A stretch of DNA of 64,000 nucleotides. Source: Metopolophium dirhodum. Lineage: Eukaryota; Arthropoda; Insecta; Hemiptera; Aphididae. The notes below the pieces were generated by a model that worked only from the letters and a program-made list of their open reading frames with translations, was not told the origin of the DNA and did not search any database. The position numbers were made by a program, and so were the translations under genes. Below, in pieces: positions 1 through 13,400 of this stretch (the stretch's first letter is position 1; the number at the start of each line of letters is the position of its first letter). The DNA is taken from contig NC_083565.1 of assembly GCF_019925205.1 (NCBI RefSeq), forward strand, positions 30,036,241 through 30,100,240, read 5' to 3'.

Positions 1-1430
1 GAAATCACAAATATTAGTACAATAGAGAGACTGTGCATTGATTTACAAATTTGTCTTAAATTTACTTTTTGCATAGAGAATATGAAGGTGTGCTGGGCTC
101 TTAATATCAGAGTATGGGGGACAGGTCTGGGATTTCATATTATCATTAATAGAGACTCGTTAATCGTTTTTATGTGCTTCAAATTGTTTACACGAGTGTG
201 CTGGGTATGGCTCCATCATAGATAATATAGATATAAAATAATGGATAGGACATAATAGTATATGGTAATAGTCTTACCAGCGGTCTTCGAGGGGAACTAA
301 GGTGTCAACAATCTAAGGATCAACTTGATAATCAATCACTTATAAGTTCGGCAACTTTCAACACAGGAACTTTTTATTCAAAGTGTCCTAATGTAATTAG
401 TCATAAGAAGGCTAGTTTGGTAAACTTAAGGTTAGTTGAAGCTATGGTAATGATAGACGACTACAATCACTGGTCGTGAGCTTTGCGATGATCTTTTCCT
501 ACTAACTATAAAGGTATTCGATATTGTAAACATAACAATGAATGAAAATATTTAAATATTATTAATTTGGTTATGTTAGGTTAGGTTAGGATAGGACAGT
601 CAATTAGACGTTAACTAATTATTATAGTTTTTAACACGGTCTTAAAGACTGTCAGCTAGAGTTGTACCAGTAGAGTTATTAAAAACTTAAATACAGCCAA
701 CATTAAATAATGATTTTTTTAACACAACAAATTATAAAATGTATTTTAATATAATATAACAAAATATAATTTTTTTAGGATTTTATAAGGTTATCAATAC
801 TTATGAGCTTTTGTAAATAGAAAATGTATAAAATCAATAGTTTTAATTTAATATATAGTATTGTGTTTTATTATTCTACACTGTCAAAGAATTCTCAGGG
901 TTTTCTTTCCACACATATTTACAAAGACTAAAACAGATATCTGACTATGTTTTTATTTGCATTTAGACTTTATAGTTTGTTATTTAATATTGACTGTAGA
1001 CCCAGCTAAACACAATATTATTTTAAATTAAACATTATTTTATGTCCTTCATAAATTACAATCACATAATAGAGTCCGTGCAGGACCTTTTTCTGATTTA
1101 ATTTTTTTGCATCCTTTATAAATAAATTACATTCGTTTATATACATTTTCTAAAACATATATAACGGTGTTACACCTCTGATCATAATAACTGTTCGTAT
1201 TATTATAATGTAAACAAAACCTAATTTTTGGTTTGTAGTTATTGAAGTATTTAGCTTCCAGCGTATTCTTTTGTTTAGTGTTATTTCACACAGATTTCTC
1301 AAACAATTTTTTTTTCAATTCATTGAACACTAGTAGATTTTTTTGTATAAATATTTTTCAAGATTAACCGGCTATACCTGGGAGTACGCTGAGTACCCGT
1401 GTACTCCTAAAGCGTGTTCCTAAAGTAAAA
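1..1430. other. Unique AT-rich DNA left of the satellite array
   Basis: No open reading frame of useful length or recognisable protein motif is visible on either strand. The stretch is AT-rich and contains a short run of TTAGG-like pentamers at 571-595. From about 1370 to 1430 there is a small GC-richer piece containing a GTACTC-type word several times, just before the first degenerate satellite monomer. I see no promoter, RNA gene or transposon terminus that I can support. Confidence 0.6.
571..595 (+). repeat. Short interstitial TTAGG-like repeat
   Basis: Five consecutive pentamers are seen, the middle three being perfect TTAGG and the outer two (TTATG and ATAGG) one base off. TTAGG is the ancestral insect telomere repeat. 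Five units are far too few for a functional telomere, so this is at most an interstitial remnant, and it could be chance in AT-rich DNA. Confidence 0.4.
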
Positions 1431-4400
1431 TGTTTTCCACATTTTTTTATGTTTTCTAAAATTAATTTGCCTGCAGGCTCCCTCCTTCAATTTTTTTTTT
1501 TAGTTATGTAACTATAGTTGAATATTTTGTATTGACTTTAAAATTGATAACTTGGTGGTGCCCCAGGAATAATCATTCTTTAAAAAACTAAATATTTTAA
1601 ATAGTTTTTTCTAATATTTTTTCCAAATTTTTTTTTGTTTTTTAAAATCTATTTGCCTGCGGGCGCCAACACCTCCCTTCAATTTTTTTTTTTTAGTACT
1701 TTAACTAGTTGAATATTTTGTATTGACTTGAAAATTGATAACTTGGAGCCCCATGAATAATCATTCTTTAATGAACTAAATATTTTGAATAGTTTTATCT
1801 AAATTTTTTTCCAATTTTTTTTTTGTTTTTTAAAATCTATTTGCCTGCGGGCGCCAACACCTCCCTTCAATTTTTTTTTTTTAGTACTTTAACTAGTTGA
1901 ATATTTTGTATTGACTTGAAAATTGATAACTTGGAGCCCCATGAATAATCATACTGTAATGTACTAAATATTTTGATAGTTTCTTCTGTTTAAGTTTCGG
2001 GACATTTTAGTTTGAACTTTGTAATGTGTATTCATACTGTCAAATTTTTTCCAAATTTTTTTTTTGTTTTCTAAAATCTATTTGCCTGCGGGCGCCAACA
2101 CCTCCCTTCAATTTTTTTTTTTTAGTACTTCAACTAGTTGAATATTTTGTATTGACTTGAAAATTGATAACTTGGAGCCCCATGAATAATCATTCTTTAA
2201 TGAACTAAATATTTTGATAGTTTCTTCTGTTTAAGTTTCGGGACATTTTAGTTTGAACTTTGTAATGTGTATTCATACTGTCAAATTTTTTCCAAATTTT
2301 TTCCAAATTTTTTTTTGTTTTTTTAAATCTATTTGCCTGCGGGCGCTAACACCTCCCTTCAATTTTTTTTTTTTAGTACTGTAACTAGTTGAATATTTTG
2401 TATTGACTTGAAAATTGATAACTTGGAGCCCCATGAATAATAATTCTTTAATGAACTAAATATTTTGATAGTTTTTTGTGTTCAAGGGTTGGGGTATTTT
2501 AGTTTGAACTTCGTAATGTGTGTTTCAACTGTAAATTTTTTTTCAAAATTTTTTTTTTGTATTCTAAAATGCATTTGACGGTGGGCACCAACCCTTCCTT
2601 CAATTTTTTTTTTTAAATTTTAACTCTAGCCAAATTTTTTTAAACATTGACAATCTGGTACCCGTTGAATAATTCTTTAATGAACTATATATTTTGAATA
2701 GTTTTTTCTTAATTTTTTTCCAAATTTTTTTTTTGTTTTTTAAAATCTTTTTGCCTGCGGGCGCCAACACCTCAATTTAATTTTTTTTTTTAGTACTGTA
2801 ACTCTAGTTGAATATTTTGTATTGACTTGAAAATTGATAATTTGGTGCCCCATGATTAATCATTCTTTAATGAACTAAATATTTTGAATAGTTTTTTCTA
2901 ATATTTTTTCCAAATTTTTTTTTGTTTTTTAAAATCTATTTGCCTGCGGGCGCCAACACCTCCCTTCAATTTTTTTTTTTTAGTACTTTAACTAGTTGAA
3001 TATTTTGTATTGACTTGAAAATTGATAACTTGGAGCCCCATGAATAATCATTCTTTAATGAACTAAATATTTTGAATAGTTTTATCTAAATTTTTTTCCA
3101 ATTTTTTTTTTGTTTTTTAAAATCTATTTGCCTGCGGGCGCCAACACCTCCCTTCAATTTTTTTTTTTTAGTACTTTAACTAGTTGAATATTTTGTATTG
3201 ACTTGAAAATTGATAACTTGGAGCCCCATGAATAATCATACTGTAATGTACTAAATATTTTGATAGTTTCTTCTGTTTAAGTTTCGGGACATTTTAGTTT
3301 GAACTTTGTAATGTGTATTCATACTGTCAAATTTTTTCCAAATTTTTTTTTTGTTTTCTAAAATCTATTTGCCTGCGGGCGCCAACACCTCCCTTCAATT
3401 TTTTTTTTTTAGTACTTCAACTAGTTGAATATTTTGTATTGACTTGAAAATTGATAACTTGGAGCCCCATGAATAATCATTCTTTAATGAACTAAATATT
3501 TTGATAGTTTCTTCTGTTTAAGTTTCGGGACATTTTAGTTTGAACTTTGTAATGTGTATTCATACTGTCAAATTTTTTCCAAATTTTTTCCAAATTTTTT
3601 TTTGTTTTTTTAAATCTATTTGCCTGCGGGCGCTAACACCTCCCTTCAATTTTTTTTTTTTAGTACTGTAACTAGTTGAATATTTTGTATTGACTTGAAA
3701 ATTGATAACTTGGAGCCCCATGAATAATAATTCTTTAATGAACTAAATATTTTGATAGTTTTTTGTGTTCAAGGTTTGGGGTATTTTAGTTTGAACTTCG
3801 TAATGTGTGTTTCAACTGTAAATTTTTTTTCAAAATTTTTTTTTTGTATTCTAAAATGCATTTGACGGTGGGCACCAACCCTTCCTTCAATTTTTTTTTA
3901 AAATTTTAACTCTAGCCAAATTTTTTTAAACATTGACAATCTGGTACCCGTTGAATAATTCTTTAATGAACTATATATTTTGAATAGTTTTTTCTTAATT
4001 TTTTTCCAAATTTTTTTTTTGTTTTTTAAAATCTTTTTGCCTGCGGGCGCCAACACCTCAATTTAATTTTTTTTTTTAGTACTGTAACTCTAGTTGAATA
4101 TTTTGTATTGACTTGAAAATTGATAATTTGGTGCCCCATGATTAATCATTCTTTAATGAACTAAATATTTTGAATAGTTTTTTCTAATATTTTTTCCAAA
4201 TTTTTTTTTGTTTTTTAAAATCTATTTGCCTGCGGGCGCCAACACCTCCCTTCAATTTTTTTTTTTTAGTACTTTAACTAGTTGAATATTTTGTATTGAC
4301 TTGAAAATTGATAACTTGGAGCCCCATGAATAATCATTCTTTAATGAACTAAATATTTTGAATAGTTTTATCTAAATTTTTTTCCAATTTTTTTTTTGTT

Positions 4401-7400
4401 TTTTAAAATCTATTTGCCTGCGGGCGCCAACACCTCCCTTCAATTTTTTTTTTTTAGTACTTTAACTAGTTGAATATTTTGTATTGACTTGAAAATTGAT
4501 AACTTGGAGCCCCATGAATAATCATACTGTAATGTACTAAATATTTTGATAGTTTCTTCTGTTTAAGTTTCGGGACATTTTAGTTTGAACTTTGTAATGT
4601 GTATTCATACTGTCAAATTTTTTCCAAATTTTTTTTTTGTTTTCTAAAATCTATTTGCCTGCGGGCGCCAACACCTCCCTTCAATTTTTTTTTTTTTAGT
4701 ACTTTAACTAGTTGAATATTTTGTATTGACTTGAAAATTGATAACTTGGAGCCCCATGAATAATCATTCTTTAATGAACTAAATATTTTGATAGTTTCTT
4801 CTGTTTAAGTTTCGGGACATTTTAGTTTGAACTTTGTAATGTGTATTCATACTGTCAAATTTTTTCCAAATTTTTTCCAAATTTTTTTTTGTTTTTTTAA
4901 ATCTATTTGCCTGCGGGCGCTAACACCTCCCTTCAATTTTTTTTTTTTAGTACTGTAACTAGTTGAATATTTTGTATTGACTTGAAAATTGATAACTTGG
5001 AGCCCCATGAATAATCATTCTTTAATGAACTAAATATTTTGATAGTTTTTTGTGTTCAAGGTTTGGGGTATTTTAGTTTGAACTTCGTAATGTGTGTTTC
5101 AACTGTAAATTTTTTTTCAAAATTTTTTTTTTGTATTCTAAAATGCATTTGACGGTGGGCACCAACCCTTCCTTCAATTTTTTTTTAAAATTTTAACTCT
5201 AGCCAAATTTTTTTAAACATTGACAATCTGGTACCTATTGAATAATTCTTTAATGAACTATATATTTTGAATAGTTTTTTCTTAATTTTTTTCCAAATTT
5301 TTTTTTTGTTTTTTAAAATCTTTTTGCCTGCGGGCGCCAACACCTCAATTTAATTTTTTTTTTTAGTACTGTAACTCTAGTTGAATATTTTGTATTGACT
5401 TGAAAATTGATAATTTGGTGCCCCATGATTAATCATTCTTTAATGAACTAAATATTTTGAATAGTTTTTTCTAATATTTTTTCCAAATTTTTTTTTGTTT
5501 TTTAAAATCTATTTGCCTGCGGGCGCCAACACCTCCCTTCAATTTTTTTTTTTTAGTACTTTAACTAGTTGAATATTTTGTATTGACTTGAAAATTGATA
5601 ACTTGGAGCCCCATGAATAATCATTCTTTAATGAACTAAATATTTTGAATAGTTTTATCTAAATTTTTTTCCAATTTTTTTTTTGTTTTTTAAAATCTAT
5701 TTGCCTGCGGGCGCCAACACCTCCCTTCAATTTTTTTTTTTTAGTACTTTAACTAGTTGAATATTTTGTATTGACTTGAAAATTGATAACTTGGAGCCCC
5801 ATGAATAATCATACTGTAATGTACTAAATATTTTGATAGTTTCTTCTGTTTAAGTTTCGGGACATTTTAGTTTGAACTTTGTAATGTGTATTCATACTGT
5901 CAAATTTTTTCCAAATTTTTTTTTTGTTTTCTAAAATCTATTTGCCTGCGGGCGCCAACACCTCCCTTCAATTTTTTTTTTTTAGTACTTTAACTAGTTG
6001 AATATTTTGTATTGACTTGAAAATTGATAACTTGGAGCCCCATGAATAATCATTCTTTAATGAACTAAATATTTTGAATAGTTTTATCTAAATTTTTTTC
6101 CAATTTTTTTTTTGTTTTTTAAAATCTATTTGCCTGCGGGCGCCAACACCTCCCTTCAATTTTTTTTTTTTAGTACTTTAAGTAGTTGAATATTTTGTAT
6201 TGACTTGAAAATTGATAACTTGGAGCCCCATGAATAATCATACTGTAATGTACTAAATATTTTGATAGTTTCTTCTGTTTAAGTTTCGGGACATTTTAGT
6301 TTGAACTTTGTAATGTGTATTCATACTGTCAAATTTTTTCCAAATTTTTTTTTTGTTTTCTAAAATCTATTTGCCTGCGGGCGCCAACACCTCCCTTCAA
6401 TTTTTTTTTTTTAGTACTTTAACTAGTTGAATATTTTGTATTGACTTGAAAATTGATAACTTGGAGCCCCATGAATAATCATTCTTTAATGAACTAAATA
6501 TTTTGATAGTTTCTTCTGTTTAAGTTTCGGGACATTTTAGTTTGAACTTTGTAATGTGTATTCATACTGTCAAATTTTTTCCAAATTTTTTCCAAATTTT
6601 TTTTTGTTTTTTTAAATCTATTTGCCTGCGGGCGCTAACACCTCCCTTCAATTTTTTTTTTTTAGTACTGTAACTAGTTGAATATTTTGTATTGACTTGA
6701 AAATTGATAACTTGGAGCCCCATGAATAATCATTCTTTAATGAACTAAATATTTTGATAGTTTTTTGTGTTCAAGGTTTGGGGTATTTTAGTTTGAACTT
6801 CGTAATGTGTGTTTCAACTGTAAATTTTTTTTCAAAATTTTTTTTTTGTATTCTAAAATGCATTTGACGGTGGGCACCAACCCTTCCTTCAATTTTTTTT
6901 TAAAATTTTAACTCTAGCCAAATTTTTTTAAACATTGACAATCTGGTACCCGTTGAATAATTCTTTAATGAACTATATATTTTGAATAGTTTTTTCTTAT
7001 TTTTTTTCCAAATTTTTTTTTTTGTTTTTTAAAATCTTTTTGCCTGCGGGCGCCAACACCTCAATTTAATTTTTTTTTTTTAGTACTGTAACTCTAGTTG
7101 AATATTTTGTATTGACTTGAAAATTGATAATTTGGTGCCCCATGATTAATCATTCTTTAATGAACTAAATATTTTGAATAGTTTTTTCTAAATTTTTTTC
7201 CAAATTTTTTTTTGTTTTTTTAAATCTATTTGCCTGCGGGCGCTAATACATCCCTTCAATTTTTTTTTTTTTAGTACTGTCACTAGTTGAATATTTTGTA
7301 TTGACTTGAAAATTGATAATTTGGTGCCCCATGAATAATCATTCTTTAATGAACTAAATATTTTGAATAGTTTTTTCTAAATTTTTTTCCAAATTTTTTT

Positions 7401-10400
7401 TTGTTTTTTAAAATCTATTTGCCTGCGGGCGCCAACACCTCCCTTCAATTTTTTTTTTTTAGTACTTTAACTAGTTGAATATTTTGTATTGACTTGAAAA
7501 TTGATAACTTGGAGCCCCATGAATAATCATACTGTAATGTACTAAATATTTTGATAGTTTCTTCTGTTTAAGTTTCGGGACATTTTAGTTTGAACTTTGT
7601 AATGTGTATTCATACTGTCAAATTTTTTCCAAATTTTTTTTTTGTTTTCTAAAATCTATTTGCCTGCGGGCGCCAACACCTCCCTTCAATTTTTTTTTTT
7701 TAGTACTTTAACTAGTTGAATATTTTGTATTGACTTGAAAATTGATAACTTGGAGCCCCATGAATAATCATTCTTTAATGAACTAAATATTTTGATAGTT
7801 TCTTCTGTTTAAGTTTCGGGACATTTTAGTTTGAACTTTGTAATGTGTATTCATACTGTCAAATTTTTTCCAAATTTTTTCCAAATTTTTTTTTGTTTTT
7901 TTAAATCTATTTGCCTGCGGGCGCTAACACCTCCCTTCAATTTTTTTTTTTTAGTACTGTAACTAGTTGAATATTTTGTATTGACTTGAAAATTGATAAC
8001 TTGGAGCCCCATGAATAATCATTCTTTAATGAACTAAATATTTTGATAGTTTTTTGTGTTCAAGGTTTGGGGTATTTTAGTTTGAACTTCGTAATGTGTG
8101 TTTCAACTGTAAATTTTTTTTCAAAATTTTTTTTTTGTATTCTAAAATGCATTTGACGGTGGGCACCAACCCTTCCTTCAATTTTTTTTTAAAATTTTAA
8201 CTCTAGCCAAATTTTTTTAAACATTGACAATCTGGTACCCGTTGAATAATTCTTTAATGAACTATATATTTTGAATAGTTTTTTCTTAATTTTTTTCCAA
8301 ATTTTTTTTTTGTTTTTTAAAATCTTTTTGCCTGCGGGCGCCAACACCTCAATTTAATTTTTTTTTTTAGTACTGTAACTCTAGTTGAATATTTTGTATT
8401 GACTTGAAAATTGATAATTTGGTGCCCCATGATTAATCATTCTTTAATGAACTAAATATTTTGAATAGTTTTTTCTAATATTTTTTCCAAATTTTTTTTT
8501 GTTTTTTAAAATCTATTTGCCTGTGGGCGCCAACACCTCCCTTCAATTTTTTTTTTTTAGTACTTTAACTAGTTGAATATTTTGTATTGACTTGAAAATT
8601 GATAACTTGGAGCCCCATGAATAATCATTCTTTAATGAACTAAATATTTTGAATAGTTTTATCTAAATTTTTTTCCAATTTTTTTTTTGTTTTTTAAAAT
8701 CTATTTGCCTGCGGGCGCCAACACCTCCCTTCAATTTTTTTTTTTTAGTACTTTAACTAGTTGAATATTTTGTATTGACTTGAAAATTGATAACTTGGAG
8801 CCCCATGAATAATCATACTGTAATGTACTAAATATTTTGATAGTTTCTTCTGTTTAAGTTTCGGGACATTTTAGTTTGAACTTTGTAATGTGTATTCATA
8901 CTGTCAAATTTTTTCCAAATTTTTTTTTTGTTTTCTAAAATCTATTTGCCTGCGGGCGCCAACACCTCCCTTCAATTTTTTTTTTTTAGTACTTTAACTA
9001 GTTGAATATTTTGTATTGACTTGAAAATTGATAACTTGGAGCCCCATGAATAATCATTCTTTAATGAACTAAATATTTTGATAGTTTCTTCTGTTTAAGT
9101 TTCGGGACATTTTAGTTTGAACTTTGTAATGTGTATTCATACTGTCAAATTTTTTCCAAATTTTTTCCAAATTTTTTTTTGTTTTTTTAAATCTATTTGC
9201 CTGCGGGCGCCAACACCTCCCTTCAATTTTTTTTTTTTAGTACTGTAACTAGTTGAATATTTTGTATTGACTTGAAAATTGATAACTTGGAGCCCCATGA
9301 ATAATCATTCTTTAATGAACTAAATATTTTGATAGTTTTTTGTGTTCAAGGTTTGGGGTATTTTAGTTTGAACTTCGTAATGTGTGTTTCAACTGTAAAT
9401 TTTTTTTCAAAATTTTTTTTTTGTATTCTAAAATGCATTTGACGGTGGGCACCAACCCTTCCTTCAATTTTTTTTTAAAATTTTAACTCTAGCCAAATTT
9501 TTTTAAACATTGACAATCTGGTACCCGTTGAATAATTCTTTAATGAACTATATATTTTGAATAGTTTTTTCTTAATTTTTTTCCAAATTTTTTTTTTGTT
9601 TTTTAAAATCTTTTTGCCTGCGGGCGCCAACACCTCAATTTAATTTTTTTTTTTAGTACTGTAACTAGTTGAATATTTTGTATTGACTTGAAAATTGATA
9701 ATTTGGTGCCCCATGATTAATCATTCTTTAATGAACTAAATATTTTGAATAGTTTATTCTAATATTTTTTCCAAATTTTTTTTTGTTTTTTAAAATCTAT
9801 TTGCCTGCGGGCGCCAACACCTCCCTTCAATTTTTTTTTTTTAGTACTTTAACTAGTTGAATATTTTGTATTGACTTGAAAATTTATAATTTGGTGCCCC
9901 ATGAATAATCATTCTTTAATGAACTAAATATTTTGAATAGTTTTTTCTAAATTTTTTTCCTAATTTTTTTTTGTTTTTTAAAATCTATTTGCCTGCGAGC
10001 GCCAACACCTCCCTTCATATTTTTTTTTTTTAGTATTGTTACTCTAGTTGAATATTTTGTATTGACTTGAAAATTGATAACTTGGAGCCCCATGAATAAT
10101 CATACTTTAATGTACTAAATATTTTGATAGTTTCTTCTGTTTAAGTTTTGGGACATTTTAGTTTGAACTTTGTAATGTGTATTCATACTGTCAAATTTTT
10201 TCCAAATTTTTTTTTTGTTTTCTAAAATCTATTTGCCTGCGGGCGCCAACACCTCCCTTCAATTTTTTTTTTTTAGTACTGTAACTAGTTGAATATTTTG
10301 TATTGACTTGAAAATTGATAACTTGGAGCCCCATGAATAATCATTCTTTAATGAACTAAATATTTTGAATAGTTTTATCTAAATTTTTTTCCAATTTTTT

Positions 10401-13400
10401 TTTTGTTTTTTAAAATCTATTTGCCTGCGGGCGCCAACACCTCCCTTCAATTTTTTTTTTTTAGTACTTTAACTAGTTGAATATTTTGTATTGACTTGAA
10501 AATTGATAACTTGGAGCCCCATGAATAATCATACTGTAATGTACTAAATATTTTGATAGTTTCTTCTGTTTAAGTTTCGGGACATTTTAGTTTGAACTTT
10601 GTAATGTGTATTCATACTGTCAAATTTTTTCCAAATTTTTTTTTTGTTTTCTAAAATCTATTTGCCTGCGGGCGCCAACACCTCCCTTCAATTTTTTTTT
10701 TTTAGTACTTTAACTAGTTGAATATTTTGTATTGACTTGAAAATTGATAACTTGGAGCCCCATGAATAATCATTCTTTAATGAACTAAATATTTTGATAG
10801 TTTCTTCTGTTTAAGTTTCGGGACATTTTAGTTTGAACTTTGTAATGTGTATTCATACTGTCAAATTTTTTCCAAATTTTTTTTTTGTTTTCTAAAATCT
10901 ATTTGCCTGCGGGCGCCAACACCTCCCTTCAATTTTTTTTTTTTAGTACTTTAACTAGTTGAATATTTTGTATTGACTTGAAAATTGATAACTTGGAGCC
11001 CCATGAATAATCATTCTTTAATGAACTAAATATTTTGATAGTTTCTTCTGTTTAAGTTTCGGGACATTTTAGTTTGAACTTTGTAATGTGTATTCATACT
11101 GTCAAATTTTTTCCAAATTTTTTCCAAATTTTTTTTTGTTTTTTTAAATCTATTTGCCTGCGGGCGCCAACACCTCCCTTCAATTTTTTTTTTTTAGTAC
11201 TGTAACTAGTTGAATATTTTGTATTGACTTGAAAATTGATAACTTGGAGCCCCATGAATAATCATTCTTTAATGAACTAAATATTTTGATAGTTTTTTGT
11301 GTTCAAGGTTTGGGGTATTTTAGTTTGAACTTCGTAATGTGTGTTTCAACTGTAAATTTTTTTTCAAAATTTTTTTTTTGTATTCTAAAATGCATTTGAC
11401 GGTGGGCACCAACCCTTCCTTCAATTTTTTTTTAAAATTTTAACTCTAGCCAAATTTTTTTAAACATTGACAATCTGGTACCCGTTGAATAATTCTTTAA
11501 TGAACTATATATTTTGAATAGTTTTTTCTTAATTTTTTTCCAAATTTTTTTTTTGTTTTTTAAAATCTTTTTGCCTGCGGGCGCCAACACCTCAATTTAA
11601 TTTTTTTTTTTAGTACTGTAACTAGTTGAATATTTTGTATTGACTTGAAAATTGATAATTTGGTGCCCCATGATTAATCATTCTTTAATGAACTAAATAT
11701 TTTGAATAGTTTATTCTAATATTTTTTCCAAATTTTTTTTTGTTTTTTAAAATCTATTTGCCTGCGGGCGCCAACACCTCCCTTCAATTTTTTTTTTTTA
11801 GTACTTTAACTAGTTGAATATTTTGTATTGACTTGAAAATTTATAATTTGGTGCCCCATGAATAATCATTCTTTAATGAACTAAATATTTTGAATAGTTT
11901 TTTCTAAATTTTTTTCCTAATTTTTTTTTGTTTTTTAAAATCTATTTGCCTGCGAGCGCCAACACCTCCCTTCATATTTTTTTTTTTTAGTATTGTTACT
12001 CTAGTTGAATATTTTGTATTGACTTGAAAATTGATAACTTGGAGCCCCATGAATAATCATACTTTAATGTACTAAATATTTTGATAGTTTCTTCTGTTTA
12101 AGTTTTGGGACATTTTAGTTTGAACTTTGTAATGTGTATTCATACTGTCAAATTTTTTCCAAATTTTTTTTTTGTTTTCTAAAATCTATTTGCCTGCGGG
12201 CGCCAACACCTCCCTTCAATTTTTTTTTTTTAGTACTGTAACTAGTTGAATATTTTGTATTGACTTGAAAATTGATAACTTGGAGCCCCATGAATAATCA
12301 TTCTTTAATGAACTAAATATTTTGAATAGTTTTATCTAAATTTTTTTCCAATTTTTTTTTTGTTTTTTAAAATCTATTTGCCTGCGGGCGCCAACACCTC
12401 CCTTCAATTTTTTTTTTTTAGTACTTTAACTAGTTGAATATTTTGTATTGACTTGAAAATTGATAACTTGGAGCCCCATGAATAATCATACTGTAATGTA
12501 CTAAATATTTTGATAGTTTCTTCTGTTTAAGTTTCGGGACATTTTAGTTTGAACTTTGTAATGTGTATTCATACTGTCAAATTTTTTCCAAATTTTTTTT
12601 TTGTTTTCTAAAATCTATTTGCCTGCGGGCGCCAACACCTCCCTTCAATTTTTTTTTTTTAGTACTTTAACTAGTTGAATATTTTGTATTGACTTGAAAA
12701 TTGATAACTTGGAGCCCCATGAATAATCATTCTTTAATGAACTAAATATTTTGATAGTTTCTTCTGTTTAAGTTTCGGGACATTTTAGTTTGAACTTTGT
12801 AATGTGTATTCATACTGTCAAATTTTTTCCAAATTTTTTCCAAATTTTTTTTTGTTTTTTTAAATCTATTTGCCTGCGGGCGCCAACACCTCCCTTCAAT
12901 TTTTTTTTTTTAGTACTGTAACTAGTTGAATATTTTGTATTGACTTGAAAATTGATAACTTGGAGCCCCATGAATAATCATTCTTTAATGAACTAAATAT
13001 TTTGATAGTTTTTTCTGTTTAAGATTTAGGGTATTTTAGTTTGAACATCGTAATGTGTGTTTCTACTGTAAATTTTTTTTTTGTATTCTAAAATGCATTT
13101 GACGGTGGGCACCAACCCTTCCTTCAATTTTTTTTTAAAATTTTAACTCTAGCCAAATTTTTTTAAACATTGACAATCTGGTACCCGTTGAATAATTCTT
13201 TAATGAACTATATATTTTGAATAGTTTTTTCTTAATTTTTTTCCAAATTTTTTTTTTGTTTTTTAAAATTTTTTTGCCTGCGGGCGCCAACACCTCAATT
13301 TAATTTTTTTTTTTAGTACTGTAACTAGTTGAATATTTTGTATTGACTTGAAAATTGATAATTTGGTGCCCCATGATTAATCATTCTTTAATGAACTAAA

